From: Voacanga thouarsii
Taxonomy: Eukaryota; Streptophyta; Magnoliopsida; Gentianales; Apocynaceae
Direction: 5' to 3'
DNA: 64,000 bases
NCBI GenBank assembly: GCA_026120185.1
Contig: JANUWF010002353.1
Span: 186,001 to 250,000, forward strand
The notes beneath the pieces are model-generated. The model searched no databases, was not told the origin of the DNA, and saw only the letters and a program-made list of their open reading frames with translations. Positions 1 through 13,219 of this stretch are shown piece by piece (the stretch's first letter is position 1; the number at the start of each line of letters is the position of its first letter). Made by a program: the position numbers and the translations under genes.

Positions 1-3000
1 GTGTCTACACCAAATTCTAAGCTCTCATCAAATGGTGTTAATGCCGTCAATAATGGAAAGTTAAGGAATAACCATTTCCAAAATCCAAAGAGACCTCCAT
101 TGTTGCCTTCAGAAGCTGAAAATGGACCGAATGGGCATCCACGGAGGCTTAAATCGAAAGAGGTTGCATCTCGGTACCTATCCTCTTCCATGTCATCGTC
201 TTCTACAACTTCGAACTCGACGACGACGTCGTCTTCTTCAAACTCGTCAAATTCCATGACGTCACGGCGGTGTGCCTCGCCGATGGTAGCGAGGACAGTG
301 CCAACAACTCCGATCACTTCGCTGCCTAATTCAAATCGGCGTTCCCAGTCAGCGGAGCGGCGGCGTCCGGTGACGCCGAGAGCTGGTTCTGGTGATTTAT
401 CGAATGCCAGTAAGCTTCTTATGTCTTCAACGAGGAGCTTATCAGTGTCGTTTCAAGGTGAGTCGTTTTCTATGCCTATGAGCAAGGCGAAGCCAGCTCC
501 TGCTGCTAGTGGTTTGGCTACTGTAAGGAAAGGAACGCCGGAGAGGAGGAAAGCGACGCCAGTGAGGGATCAGAGGGAGAATTTAATTTCAAAGCCGAGT
601 GATAAGCATCGGTGGCCGGCCAGGTCGAGGCCAGGTAATTCGAGTTTTTTTACTAGAAGCCTAGATTTTGGAGCTGCCGCTGAGAAGGCGAGAGTAAGTG
701 GATCTGGGAGTGGAGTTAAAGCAATGCAAAAATCTATTATTTACGACAATAAAAGAAATATCACTGGAGCTAAGTTGGACTCAGATTTAAAAAATATCGA
801 GCTCGAAAAGAAAGTTGATCTTGTACCTGGGGCAAATTCAGCTATATCTGCTCTCTCTGATTCAGCAGCATCCGATAGCGATAGTGTATCTTCAGGGAGT
901 ACTACAAGTTTACAGGAATGTGGGAGTCTGGTTCAACTGCGGGGAGGTTCACGTGGCATTGTCGTCCCTGCTAGAGTTTGGCAAGAGACTACTAATAGGC
1001 TTCAAAGAGGATCAGAGCCTGGTTCACTAGGGCCGAAAAACAACGGATCAAAACTCACCTCTGCTTCAAAGTTATTTGGTGCAAAAAAGTATTTGAATGA
1101 TGTTCCAGTATCCTCACCTCGAATGGTGTCCAGTGGTAGGGGATTATCCTCTCCTCTTCGTGGGAGCGTGAGGCCAGCATCACCTAGTAAGATTGTCACT
1201 TCATCAAACAGTTCCCCAGCAAGGGGAATGCCTAGTCCAATTAGAACGAGAAATGGTGCGGCAAGTATGCTAAATAATAATGTGGGTAGTACGCCATCCA
1301 TTTTGAGCTTTGCTGCTGATGTGAGAAGAGGGAAGATGGGGGAGAACAGGATTCTTGATGCACATGAATTGAGAATGCTGTATAACCGGCACTTGCAGTG
1401 GCGATTTGCGAATGCTAGAGCAGAGGCCTCTCTGACGGTTCAAACAGAGGTAGCAGAGGTAAAACTACTTTTGACTTTCTTCTTCTTTATCTTTTTAATT
1501 TGTTTATTTTGTAGAGCGCATGACTGTTTATCTATATTAATTACTCATTTGAAAATTCATTCTTTTGACCTGCTTCTTCAGTAGATTTAATATCAACTAT
1601 TTCATTGTGTTCGCTGTGCCTCGTTCTGAGTCTCAGACTTGCAATGACTAGACAAAACATTGAAGTGTAAAAGCAGATGAACTATTATTAAACCAATTTA
1701 TATCAAAGTGAATTTAGTTCTTTAACAAAGTGGCATGGAGCTTTACCATTTTCTCCCTGCTTGAAAAGATTTTAAAAAATTTAGTTCAAATTTGAAAGTG
1801 ATGGAGGACAGTGAAAAATTGGTATTTATGTATGCAGAGGACTGGTTCTGATATTTATGATACCCATTAATGACTCGGATAGTGCGGGAATGACCTAGTC
1901 TGTGATCTTCTAGAGGATAAGGAACTTAAATGATGAGGAGGCACACACCAAAAAGGGTGGTTACTTGAGATATCTTGAAAATACCAACCTTAATGGGAAA
2001 ATACATTTCCATAGTTTCGTGAGATTACTATGTCAAGAATCTTTAGCATTTAGCATTGGTAGAGGGAGACAACATTCTTTTGGGTAGCCACAGGAAAACA
2101 CAATTAATCTTTTCTAACAATTTCTTTTCCAACAAATTAAATCACCCATTACAGAAAAATTAGAAAGAGCCAGTAAGAGATGGGAGGATAGTGAGAAGCA
2201 TAGTGGCTTCAAGAATAGAAACTTGAAGTTACTCAGGTTTGCAATTTGAGATTATGGAGACAGAGAAGTAATGCTCTAACAAGAGTAAAATGGTTATTCT
2301 ATCTTTATTACTATGACAAAAGTTTGCACTTTGGCTGTTCTTTGAACCATTCTGGTGGCTTTGTGTTTGATTTGTGAGAATGCATGAAGGTTGTGGGATA
2401 GTTTTAATACTTCTTTATTTTTCAACAATTAATTTTGAAGTATCATTAAAAAAGCCAGAGTGACTGCTAAAATTTGAGTTATTTCCTCACAATTGAAAAT
2501 TCAAATCAGCACTGACGAATAAAAAGCTTACTTAACTCTTTAGATCTGTTATTTCTTGGTTCCATTCATGAGTGAGTAGCTTTTAGATTTTCTGGTCAAG
2601 TAGAGTAACAAGAGTGGAATTATTGATGTAGTCTAACCAATTAGAAATTAAAGTTTTATTTTATTAAGGAATCTAGAGATATGTTTTCCCAATGAGAAAT
2701 TTGACTCAAGTATTCTGCTGAATGATTTTTCCTTGATTTATTTTGACCAGAGAAGTCTCTATAATGCATGGGTGGCCGCCTCAAAATTGCGACATTCAGT
2801 TAAGTCAAAGAGAACGGAGCTGCAGCTACTGAGCCATAACTTGAAGCTATTTTCCATATTAAACAGACAAGTAAGATTGATCTCCTACAATTGTTCTATA
2901 CAAGGCCCTAAATCCTGTATATATGTTATCCAGGATGTCCGTTTGTGGCATTTTCTTTTTGATTCTTTCATGAAAACACACATGCATCAAAATTTTCTCT

Positions 3001-6000
3001 CCAGGACCTCCCACAATTACATAACATGTTTGTGTGTGTGTGTGTCTGTGTTTTGGAGCGTGGGGCCTATCCTTGCTTTCTTCTGTAGATGGTAAAATTT
3101 AGTAAGCATTTTCCAAATGTTAAATACTTAGTCGACTTAATGAATTTCAGCAATCTAGAATTCCACTTTATATAATTTTCTTCATTGTTCTTGCTTTCTG
3201 ACAGCATTTAGACGTGAAACTGTATCTTATGAACTTTATCTACTTTTCTAATTGTGCATTGGATTCAGGTCCCTTCTTTGGAGAATTGGGATATTATTGA
3301 GAGAGATCACTGTGATTCTTTGTTAGGGGCTACTGAAGCTTTGGAAGCCAGCACTGTCCGCCTGCCAGTGGTTGGTGGTGCCAGGGTATTATTTTTCCCC
3401 TCAAACGAGTTACAGTTGATCTCATTTTGTCAATTTGCAATGTAATTCATTTATGTTCGTCCCTTTTTTATTATCAAATTTTTGGTTTCTATATGCAGGC
3501 AGACATTCAGGAAGTGAAAAATGCTGTTTGTTCGGCTGTTGATGTGATGCAAGCAATGACATCTTCAGTATGCTCTTTGCTGACAAAGGTGATTATTTCT
3601 TACCTGTAATATACAGTGTAATTGGCTGCTTATGATTGTGATCTGATAAAGCTCATTTGCGTTACCTGTGTAGTCACAGCATCCCCGATCTTTCGAAAAT
3701 TGAATCCTAACTTTTAGTTTTCTGACCTCATCCCATCAGCTTTCATCTACCCAGCAATAGAAAATTTCTGTGACCAATAATAGGCAGACTAAGTGACAAA
3801 ACTGACCCTACCTCAGGGTAGCAAAGATCTAACTGTATTTGTATGCACCACTAGAAGAGAAGAGGTTCTTTCCCTTTGTTGCATCATAAGTCCGAAAAGC
3901 AAAGGAAGAATTTTACAGTCGTGTAATTCTAATTAATAAGAGGAAAACTAAAAACTGAACAGAATTTTACATTTTTGTCTAGGTATTAAAAGTGGAAGGA
4001 AAATAATGTGGTCATGAGTGCTTAGTTTGAATATCCTTGGTTAATTTATTAATTTGAAAATCAAAGGCAAACATGTGGGACGGGAATGACCATTAAGATC
4101 TGTGCCTGACCAGATTTCCTATAGATGTTGCATACCTTCAATTTTGTAAATCCAGTTTAGATTGTTACTTAAGCAATGATCATCAACTTGAAATCTTTTG
4201 GATGGCCCATTGTATTTGACTTTGAGATTCCAAAGTTTTGTGGTTAAAAGACTATAGATGCTAGAGTTTTTTTGTTTTTTCCCCCTCCCTTCTTCTGCCT
4301 TTTTTTCCCCCAACGTAAGTGTCATTGTTCAAGCAAGCTTTGACCTGGCAGTTGTATTGTCCACTCAATAGTAACTCCAGTGGTTATGAATCTTCTGGGA
4401 CATACTTGAAGTTGGGACTGCCAAGAATACATACTGGAATTTATTAGAACTGTCTTGTGAAACCAACTAATTTTGAGTATTTGGGTACAAATTTTGACTT
4501 CTGATGTGTCCGTGTTAAGGTTCCATACTTGTTTCTATACTATTGCATAGATCAAATCTGACACTATTTTTCTAATTGCAATTTACTGTCTTTTTTTGGT
4601 AAAGGTATAATTTTAATTAGACCTGTGAATGATACTCATTTTTCCCCTTCTTTTTGATTTGGCATAAGAGGGAGTCTTTCTTGGGGACTTCTAAGTTTAT
4701 GGCTACAAAATGGGTTGGTTATACCCATCAGCATGAGAATGTGAGATTGCTTTCCATATCTGGCAGGCAAGTGGTATGCCTACCAGATGGGGGAGGGGAC
4801 CCCAAATTTTACCCATCAGGGGTGCTCTTGCCTACTTTTATAGAGAAGCAGTCTGCTCAAGTAATATTTTGTCAACCTGAAATAAGTATAGACATACACA
4901 TTTCTCTGAGAAACAAGAAAGGGGACTAGATACAAAAGAATAAGAGGAGAGAAAATGCTATGTTTTTAGCCATCTGATGTGTTTGCCTGTGCCTATGCTC
5001 AAACTGAAATGAAGCATTCAAATCATGAAATGCAAAGTTGATTTTGGCTAGCAGATTAAAATGATATAAATTGTATGCATTATGTATTAGCTTTCCTAAT
5101 AAGAAGGAAAGAATACAGATAAATATGGTGTATTACCCTCTGACTTTTGTTCTGGTACACTTGGTTTAACTTTTAAAGGCCAGCAAGTCCAATGGTAAAA
5201 ATTGTAAGATAACATGATTTGAGTGGAAGAAATCATAATGTAACATGATTTGAGTGGCCAAGTTGAACACAGATATATTCATATCTGCTTAAAAGTTGGT
5301 GAAGGTTTTTGGTTGTACATAACAAAATAAATTGAAGTTGCATACAAGGCAGTAGAGGCTTTATATATTTTTGCTTATTTTCTGATGACTTGGGTGGTTA
5401 TGGTAAAATACTAGCCTCAGTGTTTTACTGCTTGGAAAATACTTAGCCTCCTACTCTGAAAATGCATTGTACGATCCCAATTCCTGTAACTTCCTCCCCA
5501 CGCAACACCCCAAACCCACCCGCACACACACCCCCCCACTCCACCCCCCAAAAAAAAGAAAAAGGATGTCTGTTTTAAGAGTCAAGTATGTCTGTGTGTC
5601 TTTAATATCTCTGATCTCTTGCAGATTTATGAGTTTAGTATATTCTCATTGTTTGACAGATGAGGCTTTAAATGTTACGTAGTGTGAAATATCATTGTTT
5701 TAACCTCCAGAGAAAATGAAAATAAATAAATAAAAATTCTACCAAAGTTACCAAGTTATCACATTTTCTTAGACCTTCATGCCAGCAGGCCTCCTTTTGG
5801 CCACTAGCAAGAAAGCCAGAGATCATCCTTTAGGTGGTAGGCAGGGTTAATGTAGGTAATTTGGTATTGAAGTTGCATACAAGGCAGTAGAGGCTTTATA
5901 TATTTTTGCTTATTTTCTGATGACTTGGGTGGTTATGGTAAAATACTAGCCTCAGTGTTTTACTGCTTGGAACATACTTAGCCTCCTACTCTGAAAATGC

Positions 6001-7665
6001 ATTGTACGATCCCAATTCCTGTAACTTCCTCCCCACGCAACACCCCAAACCCACCCGCACACACACCCCCCCACCCCACCCCCCAAAAAAAAGAAAAAGG
6101 ATGTCTGTTTTAAGAGTCAAGTATGTCTGTGTGTCTTTAATATCTCTGATCTCTTGCAGATTTATGAGTTTAGTATATTCTCATTGTTTGACAGATGAGG
6201 CTTTAAATGTTACGTAGTGTGAAATATCATTGTTTTAACCTCCAGAGAAAATGAAAATAAATAAATAAAAATTCTACCAAAGTTACCAAGTTATCACATT
6301 TTCTTAGACCTTCATGCCAGCAGGCCTCCTTTTGGCCACTAGCAAGAAAGCCAGAGATCATCCTTTAGGTGGTAGGCAGGGTTAATGTAGGTAATTTGGT
6401 ATTGGACATAAAAGATTTCTTGTGTTACTAACATCTGCAGGTGATGTACTTAGAAACTCGACATGATTAAAATTCACAAACAACCAACCTATGTACAGAA
6501 TGTTCTTAATGCAAACTCTTCATGTTTGTTTTCTGAAGCTCTTCTAAGTACATGAATGCGTGCCTATCATTTTGCTGACCAGCATCAATCTGAAATTTAG
6601 CACCAAATAAATAGCTGAGAGCTTCAGGGGCGTCTTTCTACTTTGTCAGCTAAGAGCAGGCCTTCTATTTATGTTTGCCATTCATCTTCAACAGAATTTG
6701 GAACTTGAAACTACATGTATATTCATTCTTATTTGCTATTTTAAAATAAAATCATAGTTTTAAGGCTGGTGATGGTATGTAATGATGCCTCTAGATCCTC
6801 TCAACCTCCAATCTGGAGTGCTGCCGCCACTCCCTCTGCTTTCTCTTCCCGTGCTACTACTCCACCATCTCATTCTTTACTCCTAATTTTCCTCTTGCTG
6901 AAATAACTGAGTTTGTAGCCAGAGATTCATTGTTTTTATTGGAAAGTGGAAAGATGATGGAAAATTCTTGAAACAAAATCAATATTTGCTCCGTATATCT
7001 CTTTTCTGATACACACTGTATTTTCTGATTGTATTACCAGATAAACCTGTTGCCCTGCAGCTTTTACTGCCCCTAATGCCAACATATTATTGGATGCATT
7101 GACTAATGGGTAGCTAGTCAACAACATTTTGAATGACATGATATCTGTTTTTTCTTTATTATATATCTTATGTGTGGTCCACAGAAGTAGTATTCCTGAT
7201 GCTTATTTCATGAACTTTAATTTGATGGTTGAATTCATGTTTTCTTCCTTCTCAACATTAGCTTGTATCATTTTTTCCCCCACAAAATTTACAAGGAATA
7301 ATTTGCACATGTAGGTTGAACAAGTGAATATGTTAACAAGTGAACTTGCGAGCATGGCCACAGATGAGCGTGGTTTGCTTTCTGAATGCAAAGAACTCCT
7401 CTCAAAGTTAACGGCAACAGAGGTAAAATGAAATTAAGTTTTCAACTTACAGCAGAACAAGAAGGTTTGGAACACTGTTGGTTTTTCCAAATTGTTACTT
7501 CAGTTTGATAGATCTTTTCTACTTCTTAACGGCATCTCATTTGGTACAATCAAAGTCAAACTGATCTAACATGAGCATTTATATTATTAGGTGAAGGATT
7601 GTAGCCTGCGAGTGCATATATTGCAGTTGAAGCGTTTGCCACAAAGCTTGACACCTGAATTATAG
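1..7665 (+). CDS. QWRF1/2: QWRF motif-containing microtubule-associated protein, 5'-incomplete
   Basis: Six exons, all joined in phase 0: 1-1458, 2751-2870, 3269-3385, 3499-3588, 7315-7422 and 7591-7665 (stop TAG). They give about 655 residues in this window. The Ser/Thr-rich basic N-terminus holds the family blocks RSLSVSFQGESFS (about 146-158) and TPERRKATPVRDQREN (about 179-194). The defining motif NRHLQWRF has QWRF at 466-469 and is followed by the conserved C-terminal domain (YNAWVAASKLRHSV, SAVDVMQAM, ending SLTPEL). Order and spacing match Arabidopsis QWRF2 and its sister QWRF1/SCO3 as I remember them. The family binds microtubules, related to the augmin subunit AUG8, and acts in cell division, organ growth and fertility. 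Position 1 is GTG and is unlikely to be the start: homologues begin a few residues earlier, so the initiator lies left of the window. Reading exon 1 past 1458 runs into intron. Exon boundaries are my own reading of splice sites plus family conservation. Confidence 0.93.
3589..7314 (+). other. Intron 4 of the QWRF gene (3.7 kb)
   Basis: This intron is far longer than the other four introns of the gene (113 bp to about 1.3 kb). It starts GTGATT after exon 4 and ends ACATGTAG before exon 5. Apart from the tandem duplication listed separately, I see no coding exon conserved with the QWRF family in it. Short open frames inside it have no recognisable domains. Confidence 0.8.
5331..6400 (+). repeat. 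Two-copy 535-bp tandem duplication inside QWRF intron 4
   Basis: Copy 1 is 5331-5865 and copy 2 is 5866-6400, directly abutting and in the same orientation. I see only two differences by eye: GGAAAATAC versus GGAACATAC, and CCACTCCACC versus CCACCCCACC. Identity is therefore above 99%. The tetranucleotide ATTG begins each copy and is found again just after copy 2, so microhomology may have mediated the event. Each unit has a C-rich/A-rich stretch (around 5520-5560 and 6055-6095) and a TTGCAG just before ATTTATGAG that resembles an acceptor site. Confidence 0.95.
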
Positions 7666-9430
7666 AACTGATCTCATTTGACTTACCTAAACTTCTAACG
7701 CCACACGGTATCCATTTTTTTTGGCCTTGAAGAACCCCACAACTGGGGCAAAAAAGATTACTTTTGGTTGAACTGCTGAAGAATAGACATTTGGTTGTTC
7801 ATCACTATGGAAAGCAGTAGTTATGAAATGTATTTTGGATGCACAGTTGGTAGGAAAGAAATGAAGTGCAAATTAGATTTGTATACTGCTCCACGTTCAA
7901 TAGGCTAGTTAAACATAATGTAAATATTTCTAGTGATGCTTTCGATCTCTATCAATACCTCTCTTGGTGCAAACTTGTGTTGTACTATGATCTGTATCAC
8001 CCCGTTGCATTTCTCTTCCTTAGTATCTTTGAGTTTCTTTACAAGTCTGTCTCAAATAAGCTTGTACTTAGTTTATCGTTCAAGAGCGCAGAAATGCTAT
8101 GGTTATGTTACATTTACCAAGTTAAATTTCGGTTTCTTACCTAAAGTTAAAGTGCAGGGTAAAGAAAGGATATATTTTGTGTTCCTTTTAAGAGGAGAAA
8201 CTAGCAAGAAATTGAGTTGAAACTTAGGGGGTGGGATGAAACCTTTCTCACCACAGAAATGGGACTCCTTGAAGTGGGAAGTAGCAGATTTGTTGCAGAC
8301 TATATATTGAAGTGGGATGTTAATGGAATGAAACATCGGATCCTTTTCTTAATAAAGCACACAATTTAATCAAATGAGATACTCTTTTGATATGAAACCC
8401 TCCAACTTAGAGACAAGATGTTGAAAAGACTAGATATTGCAATTCAAAGCCAATCAACCAAAGGATGGAAAGAAAGAAAAATGTGCACCTCCCATTTTAT
8501 CCTATGTTGCCTTTTAGAACTAAAGGTATTGCTTTTCACATACCCAAAAAATTCTCTAGAAAGGGACCAAGCAAACTAAATGGTAGTGCTAGTGGTATTT
8601 TTGTTTATCTAAAGTATTTTAAAATTCTAGTTAAAAATATCTAATCTTAACTTTTTTTTATCGTAATTAAAAAAACTATTAAGAATTTTAATACTATTAT
8701 CCATCAGCCATTTATTGAATTCATTATTAAAATGACAAAAATAATTTTTTCCTTTTCACTTCATACTAGCAGAATGATTAAAAATAGAAAAAGAAAAAGA
8801 AAAAACAATGAACCTTGGGCAAAGGGGTTGTAATTTTAGATGCCAACCAGTGAAAAGCCATTTCTCAGTCTAAAAAAGCAAAGGATTAATGAGACATGAA
8901 AAGGAATATATTAGTACAACTATAGTACTAAATGAGTCGGACCACTCTGAGGGAAGCGGCGAGGCGCAACCGCAAGCGAATCCTTTATGTTATTAAATTC
9001 TTTAATTCCTTTTCCCAAGTTGTCCAAATATAATTTTGTCCCCTTTCAATCCATAGATATCTTTATTGGAAGGAAGGGAGAAAATGGGTGACGTGGTTCC
9101 CACCGATGATGGATGGAGGAGAAATATTGGAGTTCCGCTGACGCATACCGCACGCCTCTGAAATTGACACCTCTCTCTCTCTCTCTCCCTCTCTTCATGC
9201 TTTTTATAATAACGTTCAATCAGAAACACCTCTTGCTTTCGAATGGTTTCATAAGCACCGAGTATTTGACTCCAACTCCCCAACTTTTAGAAATGATGGA
9301 CTAACATCTCTTTCATTTTTTAAGTTTAAGACTTTGAGAGATTGATTTTTTGAATTCGATTTTTTTTATGGGAGATATTGTGAAAAGATTATTCTATTTT
9401 TGTTCAAGAAATGTATATATCTAATTTATT
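7666..9430. other. QWRF 3' flank and intergenic
   Basis: The first several hundred bases after the QWRF stop have the composition of transcribed sequence. AATAAA occurs at 8351-8356, but a 3' UTR that long is not established. A (CT)n stretch lies at about 9173-9196. I see no coding gene. Confidence 0.5.
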
Positions 9431-10560
9431 TTTATACCTATTGTGAGATTGATTGATGTAAGTCGACATGATAGTCCGAACTTATGCCTTTTGAGAAGGG
9501 ATTGAAAAGAGAGAATTGCATCTTACCAAAGTGTTGCCAATGGGATGACTTCTGATCAAATAAAAAATTTTGAGTTCGATTGGCATTCTTTTGTATAAAA
9601 AAATAACTAAGCATCATTATCGGATCTAAATGGACCATAAAGTAAATATAAACTCATATAACCAAAGATTTTCTTTTCCTTTCTTTAAAATAGAAAACAA
9701 GTAAAATGGTCAAATTTCATCTTCACACTTCCTCCGACTTTCCTAATCAACATGTTAAATGAGATATCTGATAAAGAATATATATTATAAAAGTTGTATT
9801 GTGATATGATATCGATTTATGTTGGAAAAAAGAAATAAATGAATTGTCTCTCAAATAAACTGAATCTTTAGATTGTATTAATTGGATTTATTGATTCTCA
9901 TATTTAGAATAAAGGTTTCATTTATTTGAATGATTATTGATAAGTCATTTCCATCAACTCTGTTAAGTATGGCTTGGGAAATACTTCTACCAAAACATGC
10001 AATATTTGGCATATATGATATAAACCATAGATAATAAGACCCAAAATGGATATGATTTACCACTTTTGGCATATAACCATACAGAGCATCATTTGGAATG
10101 TTAGATTGTAAAATATTTAGGTACTCAATACATTCAAGTTCCAAACTTGAGATCTAGTCCTTGCTTATAAAATGAATCAAGTTAAATACATTTCAATAAT
10201 GTAAATTATGATATTGTCATATACTGTTATTCAACAATAGACATAAGATAAAACTTATATTAATAAAAAAAATCCCAAAAATTTTCAAAAAAAAAAAAAA
10301 AACAAAAACAAAGAGAGAAAGAAAAATCATTGTCATTATCAAGTGTTGGGCAGAATATATTTGACAAGCCTACTCCAACATGAGGTCATTTTCCATTTGC
10401 AAGAGGACATACTTGGTAAAGGTATTGCTTCAAGAAGCTGCCATCCATCCTTCCCAAAATAAAACCTTACAATTTGCAAAACATCACTTACCATGCTTTT
10501 CCTTATTCTAACATTAGAATACATTAAAATTATCACAAACTCCATGTTAGTGAATAACTT
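9431..10560. other. AT-rich intergenic stretch, no gene seen
   Basis: Short open frames on both strands show no family motif, no splice-supported extension and no codon structure. A poly(A)-like run lies at about 10288-10302. Confidence 0.5.
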
Positions 10561-12460
10561 GATAATGACTCACAACACTATTGTTTGCAAACTCGCCTCT
10601 CCTCCTATCCTATATGTTGCTATGCGACAAATTGAGTTTAAAAAATTTAGTCTTACAAAATAAAAAATACAATTATATGTAAAGTCGATTATCAGTTAAA
10701 TCTTGCATCTACCACTTTTCTTGCATAATGTGATAAGTTTGATTTAAAAAAACTTATCTCGCGAACAAATTATACGTCAATGTAAAGTTCGCTTCTGATT
10801 GAATTTACAATTACCTCTTTTCCTGCATATTGAGACAAATCATTAGATCTAGAAAACCATATTTGATTGCACACTTGAGTTTCCTTAACCTCATCTTCTT
10901 GCCTACATTTTGCAACAAACTAAATTTAACTTTATGTTTGATTCACAAAGGAAAAGGGAGAAAGAGAATAAAAGGAGAAGGGGAATCTTCACTTGTATGA
11001 AAAAAATAAATATAATTTACTTTCATTTTTTTAGTTAGAAAAGGGAAGTAAATAACAAATACTACCTTGTTGATTTATATCTCAATTCGTTCAAATTTAA
11101 ATGAGTTATTTTTTTAACATAGATGAGAGAGGTTCTTTTTGGCTTCTCCTAACTTATTTTCCCTTCATCTTTCATACTTAACCAAACGATTTATATCACC
11201 TCTTTACTTTCAATTTTATATCTTATTTCCTTTCCTTTTTCTTTTACCCCAACTAAGTATTCTGTAAAAGACCTTATATTGGAAGCTTACTTTCAATTTC
11301 ATTTGCATTTGTCACTCTCTCTTTCATATTCTAATTAATCGAATAAAAAAGACTATTTCACACATTAAAAATATCGTCAATATGTAAACCTTGTTTCTAA
11401 ATCTAAACAAACCCAATTTTTATAGATTACAAATCAACATACTTCTATGTGAAGCTTACTTTCGATTGAATTTAGATCAGCTTCCCTTCTTGAACATTGC
11501 AACAAATTTGCATTAAAAACAACGTCTCTCAAAAACCACAAGCACCTTCATTTGTGAAGCTCGACTTTTGTTGAACATACAGCCACTTCCCCTCTGGTGC
11601 ATTTACCAATATTCTAGTTTTAAAATCCCACTCTCTCTCACCAACCAAACAAATACTTCATCCGTTTTAAAATACTAATTCACGAAACTTTTTTATTTTA
11701 TTTCAAAATACTTATTCATATACATATTTTTAGAACTAATGATTAGTTTCTTCCTATTTTACCCTCATTTATTTTAAGTCCGCACAACTTTTCAAAATTC
11801 TTCTTTCTCCTTATTTTTGAAAATTTTCACCAACAAATAACTATCATATTTTTAATATGGGTAGAATAAAAATTTTATCTAAATGATTGTATTGTTTTCA
11901 ACACTCTTTTAATCGTGTGTAAAAATTTTCATGAACAAATATTTTAAAATAGAAGAAGTACATTCTCATACTTACTCTTGTTTCATATGAATTTACATCC
12001 ACTTTCTTTCCGCACATTGCATACTTTACATTTAAGGCACAATTTCAATTGAATTTAGTTCTGTCTCACAAAACAAAAATATACTTACATATAAAGCACA
12101 CTTTCAATCGAATTTATATTCATCTCACAAAATAAAAATACACTTTCATATAAAATGCACTATGTACATTTTCTTTTCCTCACAAAACAAAAAACATGCT
12201 TACGTACAAAACGATTTTCAGTTAAATTTGCATACGTATCCTTTTCATATAAAACAATAATATGCTTACGTATAAAAATATACCTTCAATTAACTTTACA
12301 TCCGCACCTTACACGCTTACGTATGAAACACACCGCCGCACACCGTAAATTAAATTTATATATACTTCCTTTACTCACAAAACAAAAAACATGCTATGCT
12401 TACCTAGAAAGTGCAATACAATTGAATTTACATCCACCTCCTCTCCACCGCCTTGCGAGC
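10560..12460. repeat. Degenerate tandem-repeat (decayed minisatellite) field
   Basis: A phrase of roughly 55-75 bases recurs at least nine times: a CTTACRTATAAAG-like part, then a TTTCAATTGAATTTACATC-like part, then a pyrimidine-rich part ending near GCACATTGC. Examples start near 10675, 10768, 11441, 11543, 11967, 12079, 12195, 12259 and 12389. Between some copies is a CTCACAAAACAAAAA spacer. Copies are diverged and unevenly spaced, and the field is interrupted by a MITE at 11648-11963. No coding potential is evident. Confidence 0.6.
11648..11963. mobile_element. MITE-like repeat, family H copy 1
   Basis: The element starts ACTTCATCCGTTTTAAAATA and ends with the imperfect inverse TATTTTAAAATAGAAGAAGTA. 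A second copy in the same orientation is at 15380-15669; both share inner blocks such as GAAAATTTTCACCAACAAATAA and ATATGGGTAGAATA-like sequence. This is typical of Mariner-type MITEs. Ends are approximate. Confidence 0.65.
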
Positions 12461-12873
12461 ATTGTTTTCCCAATCGGATCGGATATCGAATTAAAAAATT
12501 TATTAATTCACAGTTTAATGGTTCAATCGTAATTGAATTGATAATATTATTATTTAAAAATTAAAAATATAATAAGTTTTAAGAATAAAATTGATTAATA
12601 ATATAATGTAATTTAAGTTCATAAATTCATAAATAACAAAATCATATTTTCTCTATTAATATAGGTAGCTTATTTTTTTCTTATGAATATATTATCTTAA
12701 TTAAGAGAAAAAAAAGGAGACCGGTTCAATTGGTTGGACCGACCGATCTAAATCGATTTGAACAAAATATACTGTTTTTGAAATTTTCGATTCAAATAGA
12801 TAGACCGGATCGATTTGAAAACTGATTTGCAATCTAATCGATCCGACCGACTGATCCGATCCAAAAAATAATG
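12460..12873. mobile_element. Non-autonomous hAT-like element with 8-bp target duplication
   Basis: The 414-bp element is flanked by perfect 8-bp direct repeats CTTGCGAG at 12452-12459 and 12874-12881. Its ends are imperfect inverted repeats: CATTGTTTTCCCAATCGGAT on the left against CATTATTTTTTGGATCGGAT read from the right. It has no coding capacity. Eight-base target duplications are the hAT signature. The right half carries several CGATC/GATCGG palindromic words. A relative was interrupted by the copia element at 37161-42555. Confidence 0.75.
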
Positions 12874-13219
12874 CTTGCGAGTTGGGCGACAATTTTAATT
12901 TAAAAAATCCATCTTACTTCATAAATTAAAAACGTGCTCGTTTATTCAAATTTAAATTTAAATTCACACCATATTTAAAATAGGTCATTTATATTCTAAT
13001 TGCATTGTTCTCATTGTATCCAAGTTAGAACACAGACTCTGATCTGTATTATTCATTGACAGGGAAAAAGGCTATTACAGTCAGGAATGCAAGCAACTCA
13101 GTCGGCCATTAAAATTGCCTATTCTCAACTCACTTACTCGCTGAGTTCCAAAATTGAGCATACGACACTACCAAAAACACAAAGTTGTTTCCACCTCTCA
13201 ATTGTGGCTTTCGTCTTCT

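Noticed and set aside
1..3. GTG as the QWRF start codon
   Set aside because: The frame is open at the window edge and family members begin a few residues earlier. Plants rarely start at GTG, so the gene is simply cut by the window.
1002..1301. Minus-strand open frame opposite QWRF exon 1
   Set aside because: Shadow of the low-complexity Ser/Arg/Pro-rich coding strand.
5467..6217. Two identical short open frames in the QWRF intron
   Set aside because: They are the same frame repeated by the 535-bp duplication and have no domain or codon signal.
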